A DNA stretch of 64,000 nucleotides from Mangrovibacter plantisponsor (GCF_003182475.1 NZ_QGTS01000005.1:1-64000), one strand, 5' to 3'. Shown: positions 50,888 through 61,977, counted from the stretch's first letter. Numbers and translations are program-made. Notes: a model not told the origin generated them from the letters alone.

Positions 50888-52177
50888 ATGACAACTGAAG
50901 TGATGAACATCACGCTGTCCAGCACACCCGCCGATGCGCGCTGGGGCGAAAAAGCACTGTACAGCATCAATAATGAAGGGATTACCCTGCATTTAACCGG
51001 CAACAATGATAATGCGTTGATCCAACGTGCTGGCCGCAAAATTGATGGCCTGGGGTTCAAACAGGTCGCTCTGGCTGGCGAAGGTTGGGATGTTGAAAAA
51101 AGCTGGGCGTTCTGGATGGGCTACCGTGCGCCAAAAGGTGTGCGCAATGTTGAATGGCCGGTGCTTCCTGAGTCAGAGCAGCAGGAGCTCAATAACCGCC
51201 TCAAGATTATTGACTGGGTGCGTGACACTATTAACCTGCCGGCAGAAGACTTGAGCCCGGAACAACTGGCAACCCGTGCTATTGATTTATTAGTGGATGT
51301 CGCGGGTGACCAGGTGAGTTACCGCATCACTAAGGGTGAAGATTTACGTGAACAAAACTATGCCGGTATCCATACCGTTGGGCGTGGTTCTGCGCGTTCA
51401 CCCGTGTTGCTGTCCCTGGATTTTAACCCCACGGGCGATGCAGATGCTCCGGTATATGCCTGCCTGGTGGGTAAAGGTATCACCTTCGATTCTGGTGGCT
51501 ACAGCCTGAAACAAAGCAGCTTTATGGATTCCATGAAGTCTGACATGGGTGGGGCTGCGCTGGTGGCGGGCTCACTCGCTTTCGCGATTACTCGTGGCCT
51601 GCAAAAGCGCGTCAAACTGCTGTTATGCTGTGCCGATAACATGGTGAGTGGTAACGCGTTTAAACTGGGTGACATCATTCGCTACCGCAACGGCAAAACC
51701 GTTGAAGTGATGAACACTGACGCCGAAGGCCGCCTGGTGCTGGCCGATGGCCTGATTGATGCCAGCGCATTAAAGCCAGAGTTGATTATTGATTGTGCGA
51801 CATTAACCGGTGCGGCGAAAACTGCGTTGGGTAACGACTACCATGCGCTGCTGAGCTTTGACGATGCACTGGTCAGTAAATTGATGACCAGTGCAACTGC
51901 GGAAAATGAAGCCTTCTGGCGTCTGCCGCTTGCGGAGATCCACCGCCATCAGTTGCCATCAAACTTTGCTGAGCTGAATAACACTGCCGGAGCTGTTTCC
52001 CCGGCGGGTGCCAGCACAGCTGCGGGCTTCCTGTCGCATTTTGTCGAAAACTACCAACAGGGTTGGTTGCATATCGACTGCTCAGCGACATACCGTAAGT
52101 CTGCTGTTGATCTGTGGTCTGCTGGTGCGACCGGGATTGGTGTGCGCACACTGGCTAATCTGCTGACCAACGACTGA
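50888..52177 (+). CDS. pepB: Aminopeptidase B (peptidase M17)
   Basis: Leucyl-aminopeptidase-family metalloenzyme with broad specificity. Metal- and active-site motifs: [22 protein letters not shown] and [14 protein letters not shown]. Start [16 protein letters not shown] with AAGGA Shine-Dalgarno aligns with E. coli; the frame is open 21 codons upstream without homology. 429 aa against 427. Confidence 0.95.
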   Translation: MTTEVMNITLSSTPADARWGEKALYSINNEGITLHLTGNNDNALIQRAGRKIDGLGFKQVALAGEGWDVEKSWAFWMGYRAPKGVRNVEWPVLPESEQQELNNRLKIIDWVRDTINLPAEDLSPEQLATRAIDLLVDVAGDQVSYRITKGEDLREQNYAGIHTVGRGSARSPVLLSLDFNPTGDADAPVYACLVGKGITFDSGGYSLKQSSFMDSMKSDMGGAALVAGSLAFAITRGLQKRVKLLLCCADNMVSGNAFKLGDIIRYRNGKTVEVMNTDAEGRLVLADGLIDASALKPELIIDCATLTGAAKTALGNDYHALLSFDDALVSKLMTSATAENEAFWRLPLAEIHRHQLPSNFAELNNTAGAVSPAGASTAAGFLSHFVENYQQGWLHIDCSATYRKSAVDLWSAGATGIGVRTLANLLTND

Positions 52178-52194
52178 GTTGCCTGTGTAATCCG

Positions 52195-52225
52195 GAGCCT
52201 GGGGGGCTACCTCAGGCTCTTTTCT
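52195..52225 (+). terminator. pepB terminator
   Basis: GAGCCTG-GGG with CCT-CAGGCTC and then TTTTCTTAC; sits 18 bases past the pepB stop. It ends the isc-pepB transcript. Confidence 0.75.
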
Positions 52226-52248
52226 TACCTGTACTTGATGAAAGCAAG

Positions 52249-53043
52249 ATGGCCGATAACCAATCTCAACCTACTTCTCAAAATCAACTGGAAACACTGC
52301 TGGAACAGGCTGCGACTGAACCTGCATGGCGCCCGGCATTTTTCCGCGAATTACTTGATACCAGCGTTTGGGTGCCGGGCTCTTCGCCTGATGAAGCCGT
52401 GATTACGGCAGATTCTGTAGTTGACCTGCAGCACTGGGAAAAAGAAGACGGCACATCCGTGATTCCGTTTTTTACTTCTGTGCAGGCGCTCGAACAGGTC
52501 GTGGCTCACGAGCAGGCTTTCATTGTTATACCTGCCAGAGTGCTGTTTGAGATGACTCTGGGGGAAACCCTGTTTCTGAATGCCCGTTTACCAACCGGGA
52601 AAGAGTTCCTGCCCGGTGAAATACGCCACTTGCTGAGTGAGCAGGGTTCACCACTGGCAGAGCACACGGTGCTGGAAGGTGGCAGCCAGTTGCAACTCTC
52701 TGCTGTGGAAAACCCACCGGCACAATTAGTTGAGTCACTGACTACGTTATTTAAAAACCACAACCGGGTAAAACGCGCGTTTCTGTGCACGCTGAAAGAG
52801 TCACCTGAAGAGGCGGGTAATTACCTGATTGGTATTGAAGCCGAAGGGGATATTGAACCTCTTATCTATGAAGCCGGGAATGTGGCTGCCGATACGCTTA
52901 CGGGCGATGAACCGGTAGACATTTGCCTGGTCGCAGAAGGAGAAGCGGGAATCAGCCACTTTATGCTGGCCCACCTGACGCCTTTTTATGAACGGCGCTG
53001 GGGCAGTTTTCTGCGTGATTTGAAGACACAGCGCATTCTGTAA
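52249..53043 (+). CDS. sseB: Enhanced serine sensitivity protein SseB
   Basis: Two SseB domains (N-terminal ETLLEQAATEPAWRPAFFRE and a C-terminal half from about residue 150). Overexpression in E. coli changes serine sensitivity; molecular function is unknown. 264 aa against 258. Convergent with sseA and separated from it by one hairpin; the sRNA RyfA, which I recall lying between these genes in E. coli, has no room here. Confidence 0.9.
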   Translation: MADNQSQPTSQNQLETLLEQAATEPAWRPAFFRELLDTSVWVPGSSPDEAVITADSVVDLQHWEKEDGTSVIPFFTSVQALEQVVAHEQAFIVIPARVLFEMTLGETLFLNARLPTGKEFLPGEIRHLLSEQGSPLAEHTVLEGGSQLQLSAVENPPAQLVESLTTLFKNHNRVKRAFLCTLKESPEEAGNYLIGIEAEGDIEPLIYEAGNVAADTLTGDEPVDICLVAEGEAGISHFMLAHLTPFYERRWGSFLRDLKTQRIL

Positions 53044-53044
53044 A

Positions 53045-53076
53045 ATTACCCCGGCAGGGGAAACTGCCGGGGTAAT
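53045..53076. terminator. Bidirectional hairpin between sseB and sseA
   Basis: A perfect 13-pair stem ATTACCCCGGCAG/CTGCCGGGGTAAT with loop GGGAAA. Read leftward it is followed by TTTTA, so it is a better terminator for sseA than for sseB. Confidence 0.85.
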
Positions 53077-53084
53077 CTGTTAAC

Positions 53085-53924
53085 TCAGGGTTCAACCGGT
53101 AAATCGGTTCGGCTTCCCCATTCACTCCATGAACCGTCATACAGCGATACACCGTTCACATCCAGTGAAGTGAGTGCCAGCACAACCACCGCGGCAGTGA
53201 CGCCAGAGCCACAACTGGCAATAATCGGCTTGCCAAAATCCACACCAGCGCGAGTGAACACTGCGGTTAACGCTTCCGGGGTTTTTAATGTGCCATTTTC
53301 AACCAGCGTTGCCCAGGGCACATTTAGCGAACCCGGTATATGCCCACGGCGTAAACCCGCACGGGGTTCATCAACTTCTGCGTTGAAACGCGAAGCGGCC
53401 CGGGCATCAACAATTTGGGCAGTACCTTCATGGCTGACCAGTAACACATCCGTGACGTTTTTTATTACCAGTGGGTCGAAATGGACGTCAAAATCGCTTT
53501 CCGGTAGGGAAGGCGTACCTGTTTCCAGTGGCAGGCTTTGTTTGCGCCATGCGGCCAGACCACCAGACAAAATCGAAACGGTTTCCACGCCAAAAGCCCG
53601 CAACATCCACCAGGCGCGTGGGGCAGAGAACAGGCTGCCGTCATCATAAACGACCAGATGTTTATCCTGATGAATGCCCAACTCACGCATTGCAACCGCA
53701 AAGGTTTCCGGGCGCGGCATAGTGTGAGGCAACGGGCTGCTGTGGTCAGATAATGCTTCAATATCAAAAAATGGCGCACTGGGGAGATGGCCTGCCAGAT
53801 ACTCTTGCTGCATATCGCAATTTTCATTGCCCACTGCTGCCATGCGGGCATCAATGACCTGGACTTCCGGGTCGCTCAGGTGCTCAAGAAGCCACTCAGG
53901 GGTGACAAAAAAAGCAGTACTCAT
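53085..53924 (-). CDS. sseA: 3-mercaptopyruvate sulfurtransferase
   Basis: Moves sulfur from 3-mercaptopyruvate to thiols or cyanide. Two rhodanese domains; the inactive N-terminal one ends near residue 135 and the active one carries the cysteine loop CGSGVTA (near residue 236) that sets mercaptopyruvate preference. 279 aa against 281. Divergent from yfhM. Confidence 0.95.
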   Translation of the reverse strand: MSTAFFVTPEWLLEHLSDPEVQVIDARMAAVGNENCDMQQEYLAGHLPSAPFFDIEALSDHSSPLPHTMPRPETFAVAMRELGIHQDKHLVVYDDGSLFSAPRAWWMLRAFGVETVSILSGGLAAWRKQSLPLETGTPSLPESDFDVHFDPLVIKNVTDVLLVSHEGTAQIVDARAASRFNAEVDEPRAGLRRGHIPGSLNVPWATLVENGTLKTPEALTAVFTRAGVDFGKPIIASCGSGVTAAVVVLALTSLDVNGVSLYDGSWSEWGSRTDLPVEP

Positions 53925-54103
53925 GTTGGCCTCCTTTAATCATTTATTGGTTAATTCTCGGTGTTTACGTATGTAATTACAACCAACACGCGCATGACAT
54001 TGACCGGGCTAACATACCGAATCCAGGGATATGGCAAAAAGCGAATCTTTAGCATAATACTGCTTTATCTTTTTACCGGCCTTTTTCGGCCAGGGATACC
54101 GCC

Positions 54104-57100
54104 ATGAAATATGCCCGCTATGCTTGTGTGGCAGCCTTATTCTGCGCCCTCAGCGCACTGAGTGGCTGCGATGATAATACAACGCCTGCGTCAGGTTCAG
54201 CGCCGCAGTCACAGGCTTCTGCCCTTCAAGAACAAAAAACGGATGCCGCACAACGGGAAAAACTGGCGAAAGCGAGTGCAGGAAAGCCGTTTACACTCCA
54301 GGATTCCTCTGAAATTCAGCTCGACGGTGCCAGCACGTTGGCACTGACATTCTCGGTTCCCCTCGACCCTGACCAGGATTTCTCCCGGTTTGCACATGTA
54401 GTGGATAAAGAAAAAGGCAAAGTGGATGGCGCCTGGGAGTTATCAGACAATTTAACCGAATTGCGCCTGCGTCACCTTGAACCTCGCCGTGAGTTAACGA
54501 TTACTCTCGACCCGGGTCTGAAAGACATTAATGGCCAGGCCTTTGGGAAAACCTGGCAATCTTCACTGACCACGCGTGATATTGAGCCGGTAGTAGGTTT
54601 TGCCAGCCGAGGCTCACTGCTCCCGACAAAAGTGGTAAAAGGCCTGCCAGTTATGGCACTTAATATCAGCCAGGTAGACGTCAATTTCTACCGGGTAAAA
54701 CCCGAGTCTCTGGCGGCGTTTATCAGCCAGTGGGAATACCGTAACAGCCTGAGTAACTGGGAATCAGACACCCTGCTGAAAATGGCAGACCTGGTGTATA
54801 CCGGGCGGTTTGAACTCAACCCGGCAGCCAATACCCGGGAAAAACTGCTGCTGCCGCTTGGGGATATCACTCCGCTACAGCAGCCCGGTGTTTACCTTGC
54901 AGTAATGAACCAGGCGGGGCATTACAACTACAGTAACCCGGCAACGTTATTTACCCTTAGTGATATCGGGCTGTCACTGCACCGCTATCACCAGCAAATG
55001 GATATTTTCACGCAAAGCCTGGAAAACGGTAGCGGGCAACAGTCCGTTGATATTCAGTTGCTCAACGATAAAGGCCAGGTGCTGGCGAATGCCACAACGG
55101 ACAACCAGGGCCATGCCAGCCTGAAAACCCCAGAGGGTGCTGCACTGTTACTGGCAAAACATGACGGGCAAACCACAATGCTGGATTTAAGCCAGCCGGC
55201 ACTGGACCTGGCAGAGTTCGATATTGGTGGTCAGCCTGGTTACAGCAAACAGTTTTTCATGTTTGGCCCACGGGATCTTTACCGCCCAGGAGAGACTGTT
55301 GTCATCAATGGGTTACTGCGTGACAGTGATGGTAAACCCGTGGCAGACCAGCCGGTAAAACTGGACGTGGTTCGCCCTGACGGGCAGGTAGCACGCACCA
55401 CTGTTTTGCAGCCGCAAAACGGCTTGTACCAGTACCGTGTCACTCTGGATAAAAATGCATTAACCGGCCAGTGGCATCTGCGCGCCAATGTGGGCGATAA
55501 CCAGGCGCGAAGCTGGGATTTCCAGGTTGAAGATTTTATGCCTGAACGCATGGCGTTACGTGTCGATGTTCAGCCGCAGCCTCTGGCTCCGGGAGCTGAT
55601 GCGGTATTCCGCGTTCAGGGGCGCTATCTGTATGGTGCTCCGGCTTCGGGTAACACCCTGCAAGGGAAACTTTTCTTGCGCCCATTAAGGGATGCTGTTC
55701 CTGCACTGCCTGGCTTCGAGTTCGGCAACATCAGTGAAGCAAATCTTAGCCGCAGCCTTGATGAAGTCCAGACCACGCTGGATGATACTGGCCGGGTAGA
55801 TATTTCCGAAACCAGCCAGTGGAGTGATACCACTTCACCAGTAAAAGTGATTTTCCAGGCAAGTTTACTGGAATCAGGTGGTCGCCCGGTTACGCGCCAG
55901 CGTGAACAGGCTGTCTGGCCGGCAGAAGTGTTACCGGGTATTCGCCCGCAGTTTGCTAAAAAAAGCACTTACGATTACCGCACGGGGAGTGAATCCAGCC
56001 AGGCGGTGGTTGATGAAAATAGCCAGGCCGGGTTCGATATTGTTTATGCCCGCCCGGATGGTTCACGAGTGGCAGTTAATGGGCTTACTGCGCGGCTCAT
56101 TCGGGAACGGCGCGATTATTACTGGAACTGGTCCGAAGATGATGGATGGACATCGCGCTACGATCAGAAAGACCTGGTAGAAGGGGAACAAACCCTGAAT
56201 CTTGCTGCTGGTGAAACCGGCAAAGTGAGCTTCCCGGTAAGCTGGGGATCTTACCGCCTTGAAGTGAAAGACCCGGAGGGGAACCTCAGTAGTGTTCGTT
56301 TCTGGGCCGGTTACAGTTGGCAGGATAACAGTGACGGCACCGGTGCCCAGCGCCCGGACCGCGTGACGATGAAAATCGATAAACCCTCTTATCAACCAGG
56401 CGACACTATTCAGTTGCATCTGGCGGCACCGCAAGCCGGTAAGGGATATATCATGGTGGAATCCAGTGATGGCCCACTATGGTGGCAGGCTATTGATGTT
56501 CCCGCTGATGGCATGGACCTGAGTATTCCGGTAGACAAAACCTGGCATCGCCACGACCTCTACCTCAGCGCTCTGGTTGTCCGCCCTGGTGACAAAACAC
56601 AGGCGCTTACCCCGAAACGGGCTGTTGGCCTGCTTCATCTGCCATTAGGTGACCAAAGCCGTCGCCTGGATGTGACACTGCAGGCACCGGTTAAAATGCG
56701 CCCCAACCAGCCGCTTACTGTGAAGGTTCAGGCCAAAGCTGCCAACGGTGCTTTGCCGGATAAAGTCTACGTGTTGCTCTCAGCTGTAGACAGTGGTGTG
56801 CTGAATATCACTGACTATGTTACGCCAGACCCTTGGCAGGCGTTCCTGGGGCGTAAACGCTATGGTGCCGATATTTATGATATCTACGGCAATGTGATTG
56901 AAGGCCAGGGGCGGATGGCGGCACTGAAATTTGGTGGTGACGGCGACGACCTGAAGCGTGGTGGTAAGCCGCCAGTGAATCACGTCAACATTATTGCCAT
57001 GCAGGCTCAACCGGTGGCGCTAAATGCCCAGGGGGAAGGTACGGTCACATTGCCCATTGGTGATTTTAATGGGGAACTGCGCCTGATGGCACAGGTGTGG

Positions 57101-59044
57101 TCAGCAGACCGCTTTGGCAGTAGTGAAAGCAAAGTCGTTGTTGCCGCACCGCTGGTGGCTGAGCTCAGTACACCACGATTTTTGGCCGGAGGCGATCACT
57201 CTCGCCTGGTGCTGGATCTCTCTAACCTGACGGATAAACCCCAGCATCTGACTATTTCCATGGCTGCCAGTGGGCTGCTGAGCCTTGATGCCGGCAACAC
57301 ACAAAGTGTGGCGCTGGCTCCACAGCAACGTACCGCGCTGGCGATTCCGGTTCAGGCCGGGCAAGGTTATGGCGATGGAGTACTGGACGTTACGATTAAC
57401 GGCATTTCCCTGCCTGGTGAAACATTCAATCCGCTGAACAAACAATGGAAAATTGGGGTGCGCCCGGCTTTCCCTGCACAAACTATCAGTGCCGGTACCC
57501 AATTAATGCCTGGTGAGCAGTGGCGCTTGCCAGCAGGCTGGCTGGACGGGCTATCGGCGTCAACACTGGAAGGTAAGCTGCTGATAAGTGGGCGGCCACC
57601 GCTGAATCTGGCCCGTTATATCAGCGAACTGTATGCCTGGCCTTACGGTTGCCTTGAACAAACCACCAGTGGGTTGTTCCCGTCATTGTATACCAACCGG
57701 GCGCAGTTACAGGCTCTGGGAATCAAAACGTCAAGTGACGAAAAACGCCGGGAGGCAGTAGAAAGCGGTATTGCCCATTTGCTCGAAATGCAGCTGGAAA
57801 ATGGCGGTTTTGGCCTGTGGAGCAAAGACAGTGCAGAGGAATACTGGCTTACTGCTTATGCTACTGATTTCCTGATTCGCGCCAGCGAGCAAGGTTACAG
57901 TGTGCCAGTTGCCGCTCTGGAGAAAGCCAATAACCGGTTGTTACGTTACCTGCAAGACCCGGGCATGATTAGTGTGCGCTACAGTGATAACCCGGCAGCC
58001 AGCCGTTTCGTGGTGCAAAGCTATGCGGCTCTGGTGTTGTCCCGCCAGCAAAAAGCGCCGTTGGGTGCTCTGCGGACTCTGTGGGATAAACATGCTGCAG
58101 CGCCATCCGGCTTGTCGCTGGTGCAGTTGGGCATTGCACTTAAACGCATGGGGGATACAGAGCGCGGCCAGCAGGCAGTGTTAAGCGGTATAGCAATGCC
58201 CCGTAAGACGCATGCCTGGTTAGGTGATTACGGCAGCCCGGTGCGCGACGAAGCCCTGGTATTAAGCCTGTTGGAAGAAAATAACCTGATGCAAAACCAG
58301 CAGCCGGCCTTGTTGGCGGCCCTTTCCCAGGCAGTATGGGGCGAGGCCTGGCTATCAACTCAGGAAAATAATGCGCTGTTCCTCGCGGCCCATAATACCG
58401 CACTGCAAGGGGCAGAATGGCAGGTACAAAACCAGAACGGCGAAACCCTGTCGGGCAAAACTGACCAGGTTTCGGTGCTGTCTGCCGCGCAGCAATCTGC
58501 TCTGAGTCTCACCAATACGGGAACGGGCCCCTTGTGGGTACGTTTGGATAGTACTGGCTACCCTGAACAGTCACCTGCACCTTACAGCAATGTGGTGCAC
58601 ATAGAGCGCCATTACCTGGATACTCAGGGCAACACACGCTCACTCAGTAACCTGCACAGTGGTGAATTGGTGTTGGTATGGCTCGATGTCTGGGCAGATA
58701 AACGTGTTCCTGACGCACTGGTGGTTGATTTACTCCCCGCCGGGCTGGAGCTGGAAAACCAGAACCTGGCAAGCAGTTCGGCCTCGCTCAGTGAGAATGG
58801 TTCAGAGGTGCAAAACCTGATTAACCAGATGCAACAGGAAGATATTCAGCATATTGAGTTCCGTGATGACCGCTTTGTTGCGGCAATGACACTTAATGAA
58901 GGGCAGCATTCAACACTGGTCTATCTCGCCCGTGCGGTGACGCCGGGGGGTTACCAGGTGCCCGTTCCTCAGGTTGAATCTATGTATGTGCCACAGTGGC
59001 GCAGTACAGGAAATGCGATGGGCTTGTTACATGTGGCGCCCTGA
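54104..59044 (+). CDS. yfhM: Alpha-2-macroglobulin-like lipoprotein YfhM
   Basis: Periplasmic protease trap anchored as a lipoprotein: signal peptide with lipobox LSGC (lipidated Cys22). MG and bait-region domains follow, then the thioester motif CLEQ with Cys1183 (YGCLEQTTSGLFPSL) in a helical domain. A thioester of this kind covalently captures attacking proteases. 1,646 aa against about 1,653 in E. coli. It is three bases ahead of pbpC, the standard pairing, suggesting defence of the wall by trap plus repair. Confidence 0.95.
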   Translation: MKYARYACVAALFCALSALSGCDDNTTPASGSAPQSQASALQEQKTDAAQREKLAKASAGKPFTLQDSSEIQLDGASTLALTFSVPLDPDQDFSRFAHVVDKEKGKVDGAWELSDNLTELRLRHLEPRRELTITLDPGLKDINGQAFGKTWQSSLTTRDIEPVVGFASRGSLLPTKVVKGLPVMALNISQVDVNFYRVKPESLAAFISQWEYRNSLSNWESDTLLKMADLVYTGRFELNPAANTREKLLLPLGDITPLQQPGVYLAVMNQAGHYNYSNPATLFTLSDIGLSLHRYHQQMDIFTQSLENGSGQQSVDIQLLNDKGQVLANATTDNQGHASLKTPEGAALLLAKHDGQTTMLDLSQPALDLAEFDIGGQPGYSKQFFMFGPRDLYRPGETVVINGLLRDSDGKPVADQPVKLDVVRPDGQVARTTVLQPQNGLYQYRVTLDKNALTGQWHLRANVGDNQARSWDFQVEDFMPERMALRVDVQPQPLAPGADAVFRVQGRYLYGAPASGNTLQGKLFLRPLRDAVPALPGFEFGNISEANLSRSLDEVQTTLDDTGRVDISETSQWSDTTSPVKVIFQASLLESGGRPVTRQREQAVWPAEVLPGIRPQFAKKSTYDYRTGSESSQAVVDENSQAGFDIVYARPDGSRVAVNGLTARLIRERRDYYWNWSEDDGWTSRYDQKDLVEGEQTLNLAAGETGKVSFPVSWGSYRLEVKDPEGNLSSVRFWAGYSWQDNSDGTGAQRPDRVTMKIDKPSYQPGDTIQLHLAAPQAGKGYIMVESSDGPLWWQAIDVPADGMDLSIPVDKTWHRHDLYLSALVVRPGDKTQALTPKRAVGLLHLPLGDQSRRLDVTLQAPVKMRPNQPLTVKVQAKAANGALPDKVYVLLSAVDSGVLNITDYVTPDPWQAFLGRKRYGADIYDIYGNVIEGQGRMAALKFGGDGDDLKRGGKPPVNHVNIIAMQAQPVALNAQGEGTVTLPIGDFNGELRLMAQVWSADRFGSSESKVVVAAPLVAELSTPRFLAGGDHSRLVLDLSNLTDKPQHLTISMAASGLLSLDAGNTQSVALAPQQRTALAIPVQAGQGYGDGVLDVTINGISLPGETFNPLNKQWKIGVRPAFPAQTISAGTQLMPGEQWRLPAGWLDGLSASTLEGKLLISGRPPLNLARYISELYAWPYGCLEQTTSGLFPSLYTNRAQLQALGIKTSSDEKRREAVESGIAHLLEMQLENGGFGLWSKDSAEEYWLTAYATDFLIRASEQGYSVPVAALEKANNRLLRYLQDPGMISVRYSDNPAASRFVVQSYAALVLSRQQKAPLGALRTLWDKHAAAPSGLSLVQLGIALKRMGDTERGQQAVLSGIAMPRKTHAWLGDYGSPVRDEALVLSLLEENNLMQNQQPALLAALSQAVWGEAWLSTQENNALFLAAHNTALQGAEWQVQNQNGETLSGKTDQVSVLSAAQQSALSLTNTGTGPLWVRLDSTGYPEQSPAPYSNVVHIERHYLDTQGNTRSLSNLHSGELVLVWLDVWADKRVPDALVVDLLPAGLELENQNLASSSASLSENGSEVQNLINQMQQEDIQHIEFRDDRFVAAMTLNEGQHSTLVYLARAVTPGGYQVPVPQVESMYVPQWRSTGNAMGLLHVAP

Positions 59045-59047
59045 TTA

Positions 59048-61384
59048 ATGCAACCGGGGAAATATAAAATTTGCTGGAAATTGTGGGGCGGCTGCCTGGC
59101 CGCCTTTTTCTTGTTCATTGCTGGCTTGTTGCTTGCGGACAGGCTTTGTCCTTTGCCATTACATAATGTTCACCCTGCCCGTATTGTGGTGACAGAAGAC
59201 GGTACACCACTGTGGCGCTTTGCAGATGAAAACGGCGTCTGGCGTTATCCGGTGGAGCCCGATGAAGTTTCCCCGCGTTATCTGGAAGCGTTAATCAATT
59301 ATGAAGACCGCTGGTTCTGGCATCATCCGGGAGTGAACCCGCTCAGCCTGGTTCGCGCAGCCTGGCAGTGGGTTCGCAATGGTGAAGTGGTGTCGGGGGG
59401 AAGCACGCTGACCATGCAGGTGGCTCGCCTGATTGACCCACAACCCCGTACAATCACAGGTAAGTTGATTCAAACTGCCCGGGCGCTGCAACTGGAATGG
59501 CACCTTTCCAAACAGCAGATTCTGACGCTTTACCTTAACCGGGCACCTTTTGGCGGCACGCTGGAAGGGGTGGGCGCAGCCAGTTGGGCGTACCTTGGTA
59601 AATCGCCTGCACACCTGACAGATGCGGAAGCCGCACTACTGGCTGTATTGCCACAGGCTCCCAGCCGGTTACGCCCGGACCGTTGGTCAGAAAGGGCACA
59701 AAAAGCACGCGATAAAGTGCTGGCCCGGATGCAGGAAGAGCATATCTGGTCTGCCCGGCGGGTGCGTGAAGCCATGCAGGAACCTGTATGGCTTGCTCCC
59801 CGGCAAAGCCCGCAACTGGCACCGTTACTGGCACGTTACCTGCTGACTCAGGATAATCACCAGCGGATTGTCACCACGATTGATGCCACCCTGCAGAGCC
59901 AACTGGAAACCCTGGCACTTAACTGGAAACACCGCCTGCCACCGAAAACATCGCTGGCGATACTGGTAGTTGACCACCAGACCATGAAGGTGCGTGGCTG
60001 GGTGGGGTCGGTCGATTTAAACGATGACAGCCGGTTTGGCCATGTTGATATGGTTCGGGCTGTCAGATCTCCAGGTTCATTACTGAAACCTTTTCTGTAT
60101 GGCCTGGCGCTGGATGAAGGGTTAATACACCCCGGTTCATTACTTCAGGATGTACCCCGGCGCTTTGGGGATTATCGCCCTGGGAATTTTGACAGCGACT
60201 TTAATGGGCCAGTAAGCATGAGTGAAGCACTTGTGCGCTCGCTTAACTTGCCCGCGGTACAGGTTCTGGATGCGCTGGGGCCGAAAAATTTCGCCGGTCA
60301 TTTGCGTAATATAGGGTTAAACCTGCGCCTGCCTGCTGCGGCGGAACCTAATTTGTCATTAATTTTGGGCGGGGCAGGAACCCGGCTGGATGAACTGGTC
60401 TCTGCTTACAGTGCGTTTGCCCGAGAAGGGAAGGTTGCCAGGTTACGCCTGCAACCACAACAACCATTGGTTGAACGGCGGTTACTGTCACCCGGTTCAG
60501 CCTGGATAATTCGCCGTGTTCTGGGTGGTGAGGAACAACCATTGCCGGATGGCGCACTCCCTGCCGTTGCGCCTTTTGCCTGGAAAACGGGTACCAGTTA
60601 TGGCTACCGTGATGCCTGGGCAATTGGTGTTTCACCCCGTTACCTGATTGGCGTCTGGACCGGGAGGCCAGATGCGACACCGGTTGCCGGGCAGTATGGT
60701 TTTGCCAGTGCAGTACCGGTGATGAACCAGGTTAACACGCTGCTCAGGGCAAACACCGGCCTGGCACAAAACCGTGAGCCAGCAGACCCAAGACCTGGCA
60801 GTGTGACATCCGGTACGATTTGTTGGCCTGGTGGCCAGAGCCTGCCTGAAGGCGACAGTAATTGCCGTCGGCGGGTATTTACCTGGTTACTGAATGACAG
60901 CCAGCCGCCAACATTACTGGCTCCTGGGCAGGAAGGCCCTTTCGGTATAGTGCAGCGCCTTTGGCTGAACTCAAAAGGGTTGCGTGTTGGTGCTGATTGC
61001 AAAGATGCACACCCGGCAACATTACTGTTGTGGCCCTTGCCACTGGAGCCCTGGCTACCTGCGAAGGAGCGGCGTGACACGCGGTTACCTGCTGTATCCA
61101 CCCAGTGCCCGCCTATGGTGCAGGCAAACCTTAGCCCACTGTTATTGCTCGGTGTGCGTGATGGCGCTATGGTGAAACCACCTGCCGGGCAGGCGGTACT
61201 GAATATGCCACTCTCCACGCAGGGTGGTGGGCATGACCAGTGGTGGTTTTTGAATGGCGATGCCCTGCCACAACAGGGTAATCATGTGACGTTGTCCTTG
61301 ACGCATTCAGGGGAATACCAGGTGCTGGTAATGGATGACAGCGGGCAAATTGCTGCAGCGCACTTTACTTTGCTGCCCAAATAA
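59048..61384 (+). CDS. pbpC: Penicillin-binding protein 1C
   Basis: Bifunctional class A murein synthase. N-terminal membrane anchor (residues about 15-31), transglycosylase domain with Glu86 in YEDRWFWHHPG and GGSTLTMQVARL, then a transpeptidase domain with SxxK (Ser344, Lys347 in SPGSLLKP), SLN, and KTGTS (Lys513), and a C-terminal BiPBP-C domain from about residue 690. 778 aa against 770. Co-translated with yfhM. Confidence 0.95.
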   Translation: MQPGKYKICWKLWGGCLAAFFLFIAGLLLADRLCPLPLHNVHPARIVVTEDGTPLWRFADENGVWRYPVEPDEVSPRYLEALINYEDRWFWHHPGVNPLSLVRAAWQWVRNGEVVSGGSTLTMQVARLIDPQPRTITGKLIQTARALQLEWHLSKQQILTLYLNRAPFGGTLEGVGAASWAYLGKSPAHLTDAEAALLAVLPQAPSRLRPDRWSERAQKARDKVLARMQEEHIWSARRVREAMQEPVWLAPRQSPQLAPLLARYLLTQDNHQRIVTTIDATLQSQLETLALNWKHRLPPKTSLAILVVDHQTMKVRGWVGSVDLNDDSRFGHVDMVRAVRSPGSLLKPFLYGLALDEGLIHPGSLLQDVPRRFGDYRPGNFDSDFNGPVSMSEALVRSLNLPAVQVLDALGPKNFAGHLRNIGLNLRLPAAAEPNLSLILGGAGTRLDELVSAYSAFAREGKVARLRLQPQQPLVERRLLSPGSAWIIRRVLGGEEQPLPDGALPAVAPFAWKTGTSYGYRDAWAIGVSPRYLIGVWTGRPDATPVAGQYGFASAVPVMNQVNTLLRANTGLAQNREPADPRPGSVTSGTICWPGGQSLPEGDSNCRRRVFTWLLNDSQPPTLLAPGQEGPFGIVQRLWLNSKGLRVGADCKDAHPATLLLWPLPLEPWLPAKERRDTRLPAVSTQCPPMVQANLSPLLLLGVRDGAMVKPPAGQAVLNMPLSTQGGGHDQWWFLNGDALPQQGNHVTLSLTHSGEYQVLVMDDSGQIAAAHFTLLPK

Positions 61385-61545
61385 CTCGCGAAGTCATCAC
61401 TTTGTATGGGTTTGTTGCTAAAACGCAGCTTATTTTAAAAAAATGTTACCTTTATCCATAGGCAAGGCGGTAACAGGTCATTATAATCTGCGCCACTTTG
61501 TTGCCGGGTTCCCCTGGCATTTTTAGAGAGCAAACAGAGGTAATC

Positions 61546-61977
61546 ATGGCAATTGAACGTACTTTTTCTATCATCAAACCAAACGCTGTTGCAAAGAATG
61601 TAATTGGCAGTATTTTTGCGCGTTTTGAAACCGCAGGGCTGAAAATTGTTGCCACTAAAATGGTGCACCTGACTCAAGAGCAGGCGCGTGGTTTCTATGC
61701 TGAGCATGATGGTAAGCCGTTCTTTGATGGCCTGGTTGAGTTCATGACTTCTGGCCCTATCGTTGTTTCTGCACTGGAAGGTGAAGACGCAGTACGCCGT
61801 CATCGTGAAATCCTGGGTGCCACTAACCCGGCGAACGCACTGGCAGGTACACTGCGTGCTGATTACGCAGACAGCCTGACTGAAAACGGTACCCACGGTT
61901 CAGATTCTGTTGAGTCTGCGGCCCGTGAAATCGCATTTTTCTTTGCTGAAGGCGAAGTGTGCCCGCGCACCCGCTAA
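61546..61977 (+). CDS. ndk: Nucleoside diphosphate kinase
   Basis: Equalises nucleoside triphosphate pools by phosphotransfer through His117 ([11 protein letters not shown]). Signature [17 protein letters not shown]. Start [15 protein letters not shown] with AGAGG Shine-Dalgarno; 143 aa equals E. coli. Sixteen upstream in-frame codons are excluded. Own promoter probably in the 161-base gap after pbpC. Confidence 0.97.
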   Translation: MAIERTFSIIKPNAVAKNVIGSIFARFETAGLKIVATKMVHLTQEQARGFYAEHDGKPFFDGLVEFMTSGPIVVSALEGEDAVRRHREILGATNPANALAGTLRADYADSLTENGTHGSDSVESAAREIAFFFAEGEVCPRTR

